A DNA stretch of 29,950 bases. It comes from Bacillota bacterium. Its GTDB lineage: Bacteria > Bacillota > Dethiobacteria > DTU022. The position numbers and the translations under genes were made by a program. The DNA lies in contig JAAZHP010000205.1 of the NCBI GenBank assembly GCA_012510625.1, positions 1 through 29,950 of the forward strand, in the 5' to 3' direction. The notes under the pieces are model-generated. The model was not told where the DNA came from and made no database searches. It saw only the letters and a program-made list of their open reading frames with translations. This document shows positions 1 through 9,300 of the stretch, one piece after another. How positions within the stretch are numbered: position 1 is the stretch's first letter; the number at the start of each line of letters is the position of its first letter.

Positions 1-1646
1 CGGAAACAGCTCTTCACAGAACCGAAAGAGGCCGCCTCCTTGATGCGCCGAAGAAAGTGGCAAAAAAGAGAATAAGCGCCGCCCCTCCTGCTCTCCCGGG
101 CCTGCAGCCGGTAAAAGAGGGCCTCGGCCCGCTCCGTGAGGAGAGCCTTGTAAAATGCCAGCAGGGCACAGGAGATTGCTTTCCTGCCCAGCCGGGGGTC
201 ATAAAAGCGGTGCACCGCTCGCATGAACGAGCTGTAATTTTTACGGATCGGAAAGGGGGAATCGATTACCACCATTTCAAATTTGTAGCCGGCTCTTTTC
301 AGCAGAATCTCCTGCATTTCGGCATACCATCCCAGGCGGCATCGCCCCTTCCCCCCCACCATGACGAGCGTGTTCGCGCCGGCCTCCAGGCACTGGCGCA
401 TCTGTCCCAGGGTCACGGCGAAGGGATAGCAGATAAATTCGGGCGCCAGTTCCTCCCCCAGCTCAGCCGTTTTCCTTGTCACCGGCAGCGGCCCCACCGC
501 GCTGACCAGTTCCCCGCTGAAAACGGTAGCCAGGGCCGCACCGAGATTCCCGAGGTTGGGGAAGCCAAGTACCCTTCTTTCCGGCATGGGAGCGATAATT
601 GGCCTGACAGGCCCTAGCTTTTCTTGCGCGGGAAGCAGCCGGGCCGCGCTGCGCGCTCGCGGGCGATCCCGGACCGTATCCAGAAAAGCTTCCAGCCGGG
701 TCACCAGTCCCGCTTCACCTGTTTGCTCGTCAACCGTCAAGACCAGGAAGGGAATGCCGCATCTCGCCGCCTCCTCCTCCAGGAAGACCTCGATTACTGC
801 CTCTGGGCCGCATTCAAAAGGTCCGACCAATATCAGGCTGTCTATAAGACGGCGGCGCAGCCAGTGCAGCGCACTGCCCACAATGGCCTGCTCGAAGCTC
901 CAGAGCGCCTGCCCGTACGGGGTGCGGCGAAGCTTAGCCCTGATCGTCTCCGGGGAGACCATCTCGGGAACCAGAACTGCGGCATGTTCCTGCAACCGCT
1001 CCACGATATTGTGAGAAATAGAGTCATAAAGGATATAACTGTGCCCGACCACACCGATCCTGAGATTCCTGTCCGGACGGGCTGCGGCCTGGTATGGGTG
1101 TTTTCTCTTGAAGCGCCTCACACCCGCAATCTGCTCGTAAGCTTCAGGCACGGTCAGCTGCCGCTCTACGGCAATGCGGGAGTAACTGTGTTGGAAACGG
1201 AGCGCCGCGTTAAAAGCCCGCCGCGTGTCGTCGCTGTTCCGGCCCAGCCTTCTTCCCGCCTCCAGGAAAGAGTTAAGCGTGGCCCGGGCATCTTCGCGCC
1301 AGTTGATCTGCGGGGAGATGATCTTGCCGGGCGGCAGTTCCAGCCCGTTGCGCAGCATGGACGGCAGCCCGATATGCTTGGGGCAGTAATAGCTGTGGCG
1401 GTCCTTGCTCACCAGGATGGGAATAAAGAGGCAATCCACGTCCTCTTCAAGCAGTTCCAGGGTGTGGGGAAAGGCCAGCTTAACCGACACACAGGGCTCG
1501 TCGGTGGGACAGATTGAGAGCCTCTCCAGGGTCCTGGCGCTGGTGGGTGAAGATAGGATAATCTCGCAGCCCAGTTTTTCCAAAAAGGCCTTGTAAAAGG
1601 GGAAATAGTAATAATAAGAAAGCACCCGCGGAATTCCTACGCGCAT
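1..1646 (-). CDS. COG3580-COG3581 fusion protein (DUF2229; 2-hydroxyacyl-CoA dehydratase/activase superfamily), C-terminus cut by window edge
   Basis: The frame runs from ATG 1646, behind an AGGGGTGGGG-type ribosome binding site, to the window edge without a stop (about 548 residues visible). Residues 1-350 look like COG3580/DUF2229: the N-terminus MRVGIPRVLSYYYYFPFY is typical, followed by DEPC (C52), YYCPK (C88), GVVGHSYILYD (about 198-208) and PFECGPE (C279). Residues about 354-470 look like COG3581: PEFICYPFAVTLG (C406) and GGKGRCRLGWY (C436). In this superfamily such cysteines are candidate Fe-S ligands; that role is inferred here. COG3580 and COG3581 are often separate genes or parts of large fusions with a BadF-type ATPase; no ATPase domain is visible in the part present. 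The true substrate is unknown. It is divergent from the DUF1015 gene. Confidence 0.8.
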   Translation of the reverse strand, partial: MRVGIPRVLSYYYYFPFYKAFLEKLGCEIILSSPTSARTLERLSICPTDEPCVSVKLAFPHTLELLEEDVDCLFIPILVSKDRHSYYCPKHIGLPSMLRNGLELPPGKIISPQINWREDARATLNSFLEAGRRLGRNSDDTRRAFNAALRFQHSYSRIAVERQLTVPEAYEQIAGVRRFKRKHPYQAAARPDRNLRIGVVGHSYILYDSISHNIVERLQEHAAVLVPEMVSPETIRAKLRRTPYGQALWSFEQAIVGSALHWLRRRLIDSLILVGPFECGPEAVIEVFLEEEAARCGIPFLVLTVDEQTGEAGLVTRLEAFLDTVRDRPRARSAARLLPAQEKLGPVRPIIAPMPERRVLGFPNLGNLGAALATVFSGELVSAVGPLPVTRKTAELGEELAPEFICYPFAVTLGQMRQCLEAGANTLVMVGGKGRCRLGWYAEMQEILLKRAGYKFEMVVIDSPFPIRKNYSSFMRAVHRFYDPRLGRKAISCALLAFYKALLTERAEALFYRLQARESRRGGAYSLFCHFLRRIKEAASFGSVKSCF

Positions 1647-1738
1647 TTTCCCCACCCCTCGATCTGGAAAAATCATAGCCTATTCTGACCAAACCCGGAT
1701 TGGACTATTCTCTTATCAGGTTGCAGCCGACTTGAGAA

Positions 1739-1744
1739 TATAAT
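1739..1744 (+). promoter_or_regulatory. Possible sigma-A -10 box for the DUF1015 gene
   Basis: A perfect TATAAT lies 44 bases upstream of the chosen GTG start at 1788, in the 141-base divergent gap. No good -35 hexamer is found at 16-18 bases, so this is only a candidate. Confidence 0.3.
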
Positions 1745-1787
1745 AAGATGTCCTTATCTGCAGGAATTCGAAAGTGAGGAAATGACA

Positions 1788-3074
1788 GTGGCAGTTATCG
1801 TTCCATTCAGGGGATTGCGCTATAACGTCGAGGCAATAAAGAATCTGGCCGATGTGATCAGCCCGCCCTATGACATGATCACGGCCGCAGAGCAGGAGCA
1901 GCTCTACCGGCGCAGCCCCTACAATCTGGTTCGCCTGGAATATGGCAAAGCCTGCTCCGGAGACCGCGCGGGGGACAACCGCTACACCCGGGCCGCCGCC
2001 GACCTGGAGGCCTGGCTGCACAAAAAAGTGCTCCTGCTGGAAGATGAGCGCTCCATTTACCTTTACCGGCAGGGCTTTGCGATCCGTGAACAAATTTTCC
2101 ACCGGAACGGGTTGATCGCCGCCCTGAAGCTGGAACCCTACTCCGGCAAGATGATCCTGCCCCACGAGGACACCCTGCCCACACCAAAAAAGGATCGCCT
2201 GGAGCTGCTGCGCAGCTGCCGGGCCAACTTCAGTCCCATCTTTGGCCTTTTCTCCGACCAGGAGCGTCTCTTCGGCGATATATGCTCCCGCATATGTCGA
2301 GAAGCGCCTCTTTTTGAATTTACCGACAGGGCCAACAACAAACATACTCTCTGGAAGGTTAACGGCAAACAGGAACTCTCGTCCCTGGCAGATCTCATCG
2401 CGCCTCGGCAGGTCTTCATTGCCGACGGCCACCACCGTTACGAGACCGCGCTCCAGTTTTCACGAGAAAGCGGCCTGCAGAGCGGCCCGGGCCGCGGATA
2501 TGTCCTCGCCGTCCTCGTTCCCCTGGAGGATCCCGGCCTGGTCATCCTGCCCTTTCACCGTCTCCTTTCCGGGCTTGGCGGAGAGCAGCTTGAACTTCTG
2601 ATTAAAAATATAGATAAATATTTTCATGTTGCAAAGCGCGGCTGCCTGGAAGATCTTGATCTGACCCGCTTCTGCTCCGAAATTGCTTCCCGGGGCCGGC
2701 ATCTCCCGGCAATGGGCTTGCTTCTGCCCGAAGGAGTGCTGCTGCTGGCGCTTAAAGAAAGAAAAAGCCCCGGAGAGCTTGATGTTTCTCTTCTGAAGCG
2801 CCTTATCCTGGAACCTCTCTTTAAAGACGCCGGAGATCTTGAAAAGCATCTCGATTTTACAAACAGTGAGGATGTTGCAAGGCAAGCTGTTCTAAACGGT
2901 CAGGCGCAAGCCGCCTTCTTGCTGAACCCCACTCCCATCGAAGAGGTTACAGCGCGGGCTCTGAAAGGAGAAAATATGCCCCAGAAATCAACCTGTTTCT
3001 ACCCCAAGCTGCCAAGCGGCCTGGTCATTCACCACTTTGATCTCAGCCACCGGGATGAGGGGACTTCCGGTTAA
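1788..3074 (+). CDS. DUF1015 family protein (COG4198)
   Basis: About 428 residues, the usual length for DUF1015, a conserved family of unknown biochemical function. Recognition rests on the N-terminus IVPFRGLRYN, then LADVISPPYDMI, the SPYNLVRLEYGK segment, and the central ADGHHRYETAL motif (about residues 212-222 from the start used here), which is the family hallmark. An ATG lies at 1782, but its GAGGA ribosome binding site (1776-1780) would be only one base away. The GTG at 1788 sits seven bases from it and gives MAVIVPFRGLRYN, which matches usual family N-termini. The stop overlaps the stop of the convergent thioesterase gene: TTAA at 3071-3074 is read as TAA from both strands. The family often sits near serine biosynthesis genes in clostridia, but none is here. 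Confidence 0.85.
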   Translation: MAVIVPFRGLRYNVEAIKNLADVISPPYDMITAAEQEQLYRRSPYNLVRLEYGKACSGDRAGDNRYTRAAADLEAWLHKKVLLLEDERSIYLYRQGFAIREQIFHRNGLIAALKLEPYSGKMILPHEDTLPTPKKDRLELLRSCRANFSPIFGLFSDQERLFGDICSRICREAPLFEFTDRANNKHTLWKVNGKQELSSLADLIAPRQVFIADGHHRYETALQFSRESGLQSGPGRGYVLAVLVPLEDPGLVILPFHRLLSGLGGEQLELLIKNIDKYFHVAKRGCLEDLDLTRFCSEIASRGRHLPAMGLLLPEGVLLLALKERKSPGELDVSLLKRLILEPLFKDAGDLEKHLDFTNSEDVARQAVLNGQAQAAFLLNPTPIEEVTARALKGENMPQKSTCFYPKLPSGLVIHHFDLSHRDEGTSG

Positions 3075-3496
3075 TTGCCGGAACGTCCTTCCAGCACCTG
3101 GCAGAGCTTTCTCCACAGGAAAGGATTCTTTTTGCGCAAAGCTACCGGGCGCCCTCTCTCGTCAACAAAAGCATGCTCGGTGCTGCCGCGGGCCAGGAGC
3201 CGCTCTCCGCAGCGGATCTCGTAAAGAAATGAGATCCTGACGGCACGCAAACTTTCGAGCAAGGTTACTACTGTCAGCTCGTCATCATAACGGGCCGAAG
3301 AGCGGTATTCACAGGAAGCTTTAATCACCGGAAGGAAGAGGCCGCTTTTTTCGAGGTCGCGGTAGGGCAGGCCGAGGGCGCGCATCCACTCGGTCCGGCC
3401 AATTTCAAACCAGACAAAATAGTTGGCGTAGTAAGCGATCCCCATGGCATCTGTATCCTTGTATCGCACTCTGACCCTGGTTTCATTCCTGTACAT
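3071..3496 (-). CDS. Acyl-CoA thioesterase, YbgC/4-hydroxybenzoyl-CoA thioesterase family
   Basis: A 141-residue single hot-dog-domain protein, last gene of the dnaE-pfkA-pyk-thioesterase run. The N-terminal RVRYKDTDAMGIAYYANYFVWFE (residues about 10-31) is the YbgC/FcbC signature, with the conserved Asp in DTDAMG as the expected catalytic residue. The rest (ASCEYRSSARYDDEL, then the A-x-G-x-T-E-H-A-F-V strand) also fits. The family hydrolyses acyl-CoA thioesters; chain specificity cannot be read from sequence. A TTG at 3529 would extend the frame by 11 residues but has no ribosome binding site, whereas ATG 3496 follows GAGGA at a suitable distance. The gene starts 48 bases after the pyk stop and ends overlapping the DUF1015 stop. 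Confidence 0.88.
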   Translation of the reverse strand: MYRNETRVRVRYKDTDAMGIAYYANYFVWFEIGRTEWMRALGLPYRDLEKSGLFLPVIKASCEYRSSARYDDELTVVTLLESLRAVRISFLYEIRCGERLLARGSTEHAFVDERGRPVALRKKNPFLWRKLCQVLEGRSGN

Positions 3497-3544
3497 GATC
3501 CTTATCCTCGCTTGGGCGGAGCGGCTCAAAGGCCGGGTGGCTTA

Positions 3545-5293
3545 TTAATTAACAATGGCCTTTCCCCGGTAAATCAGCCCCCTGGTGCTGTCAACCGTGA
3601 TGGGATCGCCGGAACGGATTATCCGGGTAGCCTTCTCCGCTCCCACGATGGCCGGTTTTCCCAGGTGCAAGGCCAGGATGGCGCCGTAGGATGTAAGCCC
3701 TCCCTCTTCTGTGACCACCGCCGCAGCCTTCTCCAGGGCGGGTAAAATTGATCTGTCCGCAGCCCTGGTGACGAGAATTTGCCCCTCTTCAATCCCGGCC
3801 ATATCCGCCGTCTCTTCAATTACCGCAGCCTTTCCAAAAACTGCTTTCTTCCCGATCCCGGTCCCTTTCACCAGGATTTCTCCCACAGTCTCGACCCGCA
3901 GCAAATTTGTCGTTCCGGAAACGCCTACCGGCACCCCGGCGGTTATCACAACAAGATCCCCGTCCCCGATTAACCCGGCTTCTTTCGAAACCCTGGTGGC
4001 GGTATGAAACATTTCATCCGTCGATTCGACAGGGGGACAGAGCACCGGGGTCACCCCCCAGGTAAGCTGGAGCTGGGCCGCCACCCGCTCCCGCGGGGTT
4101 ACGGCAATGACCGGCGCCCGCGGCTTATACTTTGAGACCATCCTGGCCGTGTGGCCCGATTCCGTCGAAGTGATGATCGCCGCCGCTCTCAGCTCTTCCG
4201 CCACTTCGCAGGTGGAGAAGCTGATGGCATCGGTAACGTTTTTCTTCACGGCGGACCTGGTCTCGGCAAGGATTCTTTTAAAATCAAGGGCTTCTTCCGC
4301 CCGCCGGCTAATGCGGGCCATTGTTTCTACCGCCTCCACGGGAAAGCGGCCTACGGCAGTTTCCCCCGAAAGCATCACCGCGTCGGTGCCGTCAAAGATG
4401 GCGTTGGCCACATCGCTTGCTTCAGCCCTGGTGGGGCGTGGATGACGGATCATGCTGTCGAGCATCTGGGTGGCGGTAATTACCGGTTTGCCGGCGCGGT
4501 TGCAGGTGCTGATGATCTTCTTTTGCAGCAGGGGAACCTCTTCGGCGGGAATTTCCACTCCCAGATCGCCCCGCGCCACCATCACCCCGTCGGATACTTC
4601 CAATATCTGTTCAAAATTATCCAGCCCGCTGCCGTTTTCAATTTTGGCGATTACCTTTGCTTCGCTGTGTACTTTTTCCAGAAAACGGCGCACTTCCAGT
4701 ATATCATCGCGGTTGCGGGAAAAAGAAGCCGCCACAAAATGCGCTCCCAGCTCCAGCGCAGTTTTCAGGTCGGCGCGATCCGCTTCGTTCAAAGCAGGCA
4801 GGCTGATCTCCGTTCCCGGAAGATTAAGCCCCTTGTTGCTTTTCAGGGTGCCGCCGTGCAGCACCCGGCATAAGATATCCTTGCCGCTGATTTCTTCTAC
4901 CCGCAGCGAGATGAGGCCGTCATCAATCAAGATCAACCGCCCTGGAGCAAGATCCCCCGCCAGGCCGGTGTAGTTTACCGAGACTTTTTCTCGGCTGCCG
5001 AAGCCGGGGGCGGTGGTCAAGATAAAACGAGCCCCCTCTTCCAGGTAAATCCCGGCATCATCCAAAAAGCCTGTCCGCACCTCCGGACCGCGGGTATCAA
5101 CGAGGATGGCCACAATCTTCTTTAGCTGCCGGCTGACCTCAAGAACGGTGCAAAGCCTGCGCCAGTGCTCCTCGCTTTTCCCATGTGAAAAATTCAACCG
5201 GGCCACATCCATTCCCGCTTCAATCAAGGCGGCCACCATTTCCGGATTTTCGGAAGCGGGGCCGATGGTGCAGACTATTTTAGTGCGCAGCAT
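3545..5293 (-). CDS. pyk: Pyruvate kinase with C-terminal PEP-utilizer-like domain
   Basis: 582 residues, matching the long Firmicute pyruvate kinases. It transfers phosphate from phosphoenolpyruvate to ADP in the last step of glycolysis. Motifs in order: TKIVCTIGPAS, ARLNFSHG, NKGLNLPGT, the active-site region AKIENGSGLDNF, MVARGDLGVEIP, TATQMLDSM and SDVANAIFDGTDAVMLSGETA. Residues about 480-582 form the extra C-terminal domain related to PEP-utilizing enzymes. Within it the usual GGLTSHAA reads GGLTSYGA, so the His at the position used as phosphohistidine in PEP synthases is Tyr536. ATG 5293 has GGAGG ten bases upstream. The gene follows pfkA by 49 bases; pairing these two committed glycolytic enzymes is a standard Firmicute arrangement. 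Confidence 0.96.
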   Translation of the reverse strand: MLRTKIVCTIGPASENPEMVAALIEAGMDVARLNFSHGKSEEHWRRLCTVLEVSRQLKKIVAILVDTRGPEVRTGFLDDAGIYLEEGARFILTTAPGFGSREKVSVNYTGLAGDLAPGRLILIDDGLISLRVEEISGKDILCRVLHGGTLKSNKGLNLPGTEISLPALNEADRADLKTALELGAHFVAASFSRNRDDILEVRRFLEKVHSEAKVIAKIENGSGLDNFEQILEVSDGVMVARGDLGVEIPAEEVPLLQKKIISTCNRAGKPVITATQMLDSMIRHPRPTRAEASDVANAIFDGTDAVMLSGETAVGRFPVEAVETMARISRRAEEALDFKRILAETRSAVKKNVTDAISFSTCEVAEELRAAAIITSTESGHTARMVSKYKPRAPVIAVTPRERVAAQLQLTWGVTPVLCPPVESTDEMFHTATRVSKEAGLIGDGDLVVITAGVPVGVSGTTNLLRVETVGEILVKGTGIGKKAVFGKAAVIEETADMAGIEEGQILVTRAADRSILPALEKAAAVVTEEGGLTSYGAILALHLGKPAIVGAEKATRIIRSGDPITVDSTRGLIYRGKAIVN

Positions 5294-5342
5294 CTAATCC
5301 AGGCCTCCTGCTCCATTTCAGTGTGTCTTGTGCACGCAACGG

Positions 5343-6305
5343 CTATAAAGCCAGGACCTTTGACATTTCATATAAATCCCTTGACAGCTTTCTCTTTCCG
5401 GTGATTGCGTTCAACAGGGGAACGGGGACAATATCGCCATCTTTGAGAGCGGTCATCACGCCGCTGCAATCACGCCGCAGCAGCTCTACCGCCACGGCGC
5501 CCATGCGGCTTCCCAGGAGCCGGTCCACCGCCGAAGGGCTGCCGCCGCGCTGGATATGCCCCAGTACGGTTACCCGCGTCTCCAGCCCCGTTCTCTCATG
5601 CACCACTTTTCCGACTTCATACGCGCTGGCCGCCCCCTCGGCGGCGATAATCAAGCTGTGCGTTTTTTTGCGGGCGATCCCCTGAAGAAGCCGGCGGCAG
5701 ATTTCGTCCAGGTCAGGCTTAATTTCAGGAACGATGATCGCCTCGGCACCGCCTGCTATTCCCGCCGCCAGGGCGATAAAGCCGCTTTCGCGGCCCATAA
5801 CTTCGACAATAAAAATGCGCTCGTGCGAAGTGGCGGTGTCGCGAAGCCTGTTTATAGCATCGAGGATGGTATTAACGGCAGTATCAAATCCGATGGCGCT
5901 GCCGGTGCCCGGAATATCATTGTCGATGGTGGCGGGAATCCCGACGGTCTTCATCCCAAGCTCCTGGAGCGCCTGGGCGCCGTGGAATGAACCTCCCCCG
6001 CCGATAACCACCACACCCTCGATCCCGGCATCCCTCAGGCAGCGGACAGCCTTCTCCTGGAGAGCCCTATCCTTGAAGTCGGGAGCGCGGGCGGTGTGCA
6101 GGATCGTGCCCCCGCGGTGAATGATCCCGGCCACCGCACCCAGGGAGAATTTCTTCATCGGGCTGCCGCTGCTCAGTCCGCTGAAGCCTCTCTCTATGCC
6201 GTATACCTCCATCCGGTAATAGATCCCGGTGCGCGCAACCGCCCTGATCGCCGCATTCATTCCCGGCGCGTCGCCACCGCTGGTGAGAACTGCAATCTTT
6301 TGCAT
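5343..6305 (-). CDS. pfkA: 6-phosphofructokinase with altered metal-binding loop
   Basis: 320 residues, the length of bacterial ATP-dependent PfkA. It phosphorylates fructose-6-phosphate. Seen: TSGGDAPGMNAAIRA at the ATP site, GGTILHTAR, the catalytic TIDNDI (D128, equivalent to E. coli D127), MGRESGFIALAAG and the C-terminal GHIQRGGSPSAVDRLLGSRMG. Two departures from the ATP-dependent consensus: residues 102-106 read GGGGS where GGDGS is expected (D103 of E. coli, a Mg-nucleotide ligand), and the residue before TIDND is Ala125, where ATP enzymes have Gly and pyrophosphate enzymes Lys. Phosphoryl donor preference is therefore uncertain. The ATG at 6305 has AGGTGG five bases upstream and is preferred to the GTG at 6314. 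The gene begins 12 bases after the dnaE stop. Confidence 0.93.
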   Translation of the reverse strand: MQKIAVLTSGGDAPGMNAAIRAVARTGIYYRMEVYGIERGFSGLSSGSPMKKFSLGAVAGIIHRGGTILHTARAPDFKDRALQEKAVRCLRDAGIEGVVVIGGGGSFHGAQALQELGMKTVGIPATIDNDIPGTGSAIGFDTAVNTILDAINRLRDTATSHERIFIVEVMGRESGFIALAAGIAGGAEAIIVPEIKPDLDEICRRLLQGIARKKTHSLIIAAEGAASAYEVGKVVHERTGLETRVTVLGHIQRGGSPSAVDRLLGSRMGAVAVELLRRDCSGVMTALKDGDIVPVPLLNAITGKRKLSRDLYEMSKVLAL

Positions 6306-6316
6306 GGCTACCACCT

Positions 6317-9300
6317 CTAAGTTAGGTTGTTCCAGAGACCCGGTTTCAACTCTTCCAGCCGTACGCAGCCGGGCCCCATCAGCTGTTCAAGCTGCTCCAG
6401 AAAGGCGGTTTCATCCGTGGCCCGGTAGCTTTCATCAAGCAGGATCATCTTCTTCTCCCTTTCAAAGTAAAGACAAACCGGCAGCCCGCCATTTGCTGAA
6501 TGCAGCATTTTTCGCAGCTTCGCCAGGGTATTTCGATCAACACCGGGTGAAACCTTGATGAAGAGCTGCTTGGCGGCACGCGGCAGCATCACTGCAGATT
6601 CGGCGATGATCTTCGCCTCCTCCTCCTCTTTTAGATCAACTTTTCCTTTCACCAGCAGAGGATTATCCTCTTGAAAAATCTCGCTGCGCCGTTCATAGAG
6701 ATCGCTGAAAACAATGAGTTCCACGCTGCCGCTGAGGTCTTCCAGCCGGACAAAGGCCATGGGCTTTCCTTTTTTGGTGTAGATGGAGCGAACCGCGGTG
6801 ACAATCCCCCCCACGCTGACCGCGCTCCTGTCACCGGCTTCTTGAAGCTCGGCACAGGGTGTGAGCTGTGTCATCCGCTCCAGGAGGGGGCGGTACTGCT
6901 CCAGCGGATGCCCGGAGATATAAAGTCCAAGCATCTCCTTCTCCATGGCCAGCCTCTCTTTATCCGAAAATTCTTCAATATCGGGCAGCCGGTCCCGGAT
7001 CAGCTCCTCCTTGCTTTCCCTGTCCATCAGCGCAAACATGGTCATCTGCCCGTTTTGCCGCTCCCTCTGCATGACCTGCCCCCCGGCGATGCTCTCTTCA
7101 AGGCAGGCCAGGTACTGGGCCCGGTGCCCTCCCAGGCTGTCGAAGGCGCCGCACTTGATCAAACTTTCCACGGCCTTGCGGTTGCACAGACGCCCGTCAA
7201 CCCGGGCCGAAAAATCCCGCAGGGAAACAAAGGGTTTGGCGCGCCGGGCTTCGAGAATAGACTCGATGGCTCCGGTGCCCACATTCTTTACCGCCGCCAG
7301 GCCGAAGCGGATATTTTTATCATCGATAACCGTGAAATTGATCTCGCTTTCATTGATGTCAGGAGGCAGAACCTCGATTCCCTGGCGCCGGCAATCGGCG
7401 ATATAGAGGGCTACCTTGTCGCTGCTGCTGCAGTAGCCAGTCATCAACGAAGCCATGTACTCAACGGGATAGTTGGCCTTCAGGTAAGCGGTCTGGTAGG
7501 CGATGAGCGCGTAAGCGGCGGCATGCGACTTGTTGAAGCCATAGGAAGCAAACTTCAAGATAAGGTCGTATATTTCACGGGCCAGGCTGCGGGAATAGCC
7601 CTTTTTCATGCAGCCCTGGATGAAAAGGTCCTGCTGCTGATCGAGAATCTCTTTATTCTTTTTACCGATGGCCCTGCGCAGCAGGTCGGCCTGGGCCAGC
7701 GTAAACCCGGCCATGGTGGCGGCGATCTCCATGATCTGCTCCTGGTAGACGATTACCCCATAGGTTTCCTTCAAAATGGGCTCCAGGTCCGGATGGGGAT
7801 AATGGATTGGCTTCCGCCCGTGCTTGCTGTCGATAAATGCGGGGATCTGCTCCATGGGCCCGGGACGGTAAAGAGCGACCACTGCGACGATGTCGGCAAA
7901 CTTGTTGGGCATTAATTCGCGCAGGACATTGCGCATCCCGGAGCTTTCAAGTTGAAAAATCCCGGTACTCTCGCCCTGCGAAAGCATCCGGTAGGTGGCG
8001 GCATCGTCCAGGGGGATCTCCTCCAATATGATCTCGCGTCCGTGCCGGCGCCTGATTTGGGCCAGCGCCTCTTCAATGATGCTCAGCGTCTTTAAACCCA
8101 GAAAGTCCATCTTCAGGAGGCCGAGCTGCTCCAGAGTCCCCATGGGAAACTGGGTCACCACGGTCTGGTCATTTGTTTTCAGCAGGGGGACATGGTTGAC
8201 CAGCGGGTCGCGTGAAATAACCACCCCCGCGGCATGAATGGAGGCATGCCGGGGCATCCCCTCCACAGCCATGGAGCTGTCGAGCAGCTGCCGGTAGCGC
8301 TCTTCCCCGCGGTAAAGCGCTTGCAGCTCCCTGTTCTGCTCCAGGGCCCGGTTTATGGTCATGCCGATCTCGTTGGGGATCATCTTGGCTACCCGGTCCA
8401 CTTCGCCGTAGGGGAAAGCCAGCGCCCGGCCCACATCGCGCACCGCTCCCCGGGCGGCCATGGTTCCGAAGGTAATGATCTGCGCCACCCTTTCAGCTCC
8501 GTATTTTCCAGCCACATAACTAAATACCCGCTCGCGCTTGTCATCGCAGAAATCAATGTCGATATCAGGCATAGATACCCGATCGGGGTTAAGAAAGCGT
8601 TCAAAAAGGAGAGCATTGCCGATGGGATCGATATTCGTGATCCCCAGGCAGTAAGCGACGAGGCTGCCCGCTGCGGAGCCGCGGCCCGGCCCCACCATCA
8701 CGCCGGCGCTGCGGGCATATTTGATCAGATCCCAGACGATGAGAAAGTAGTTGGCATATCCCATCTGGTTGATGATCTTCATCTCATAGGCGAGCCGCTG
8801 CTCCAGCTGCTCCGTTATTTCCGGGTAGCGCTGCTGCAGGCCTTCGCGGCAAAGTTCTTCCAGGTAAGCGGCGGCATCTTTCCCTTCCGGCACATCGTAA
8901 GCGGGAAGAAATAGCTGGTCGAACTGAAAATCAACCCGGCAGCGCTCCGCGATGCGCAGCGTATTCTGCAGCGCCTCCGGATGGTCTTTGAACATCATGG
9001 CCATCTCCGGAGCGCTTTTAAAATAAAACTCTTCAGTTTCAAATTTTAGCCGATCGGTATCGTGAACCGTCTTTCCGGTCTGAATGCAGAGAAGTACATC
9101 GTGTAGCGCGGCATCCTCGCGTGATAGGTAATGGACATCGTTTGTGACCACCAGTTCGATACCGGTTTCGCGGGCGATGCGGCTGAGCCCCTTGTTTACC
9201 GCCACCTGTTCCGGCAAGCGGTGATCCTGCAGCTCCAGATAGAAATTCCCAGGGCCAAAAATATCCCGGTAGCGGACGGCCAGGTTTCGGGCTGCTTCAT

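Noticed and set aside
57..1517. Long open frames on the plus strand (57-617, 624-1517)
   Set aside because: They lie antisense to the continuous COG3580-COG3581 frame, have no ribosome binding sites, and encode no recognisable protein.
6671..7915. 414-codon open frame on the plus strand
   Set aside because: Entirely opposite dnaE, whose reading frame is certain; a GC-rich antisense shadow.
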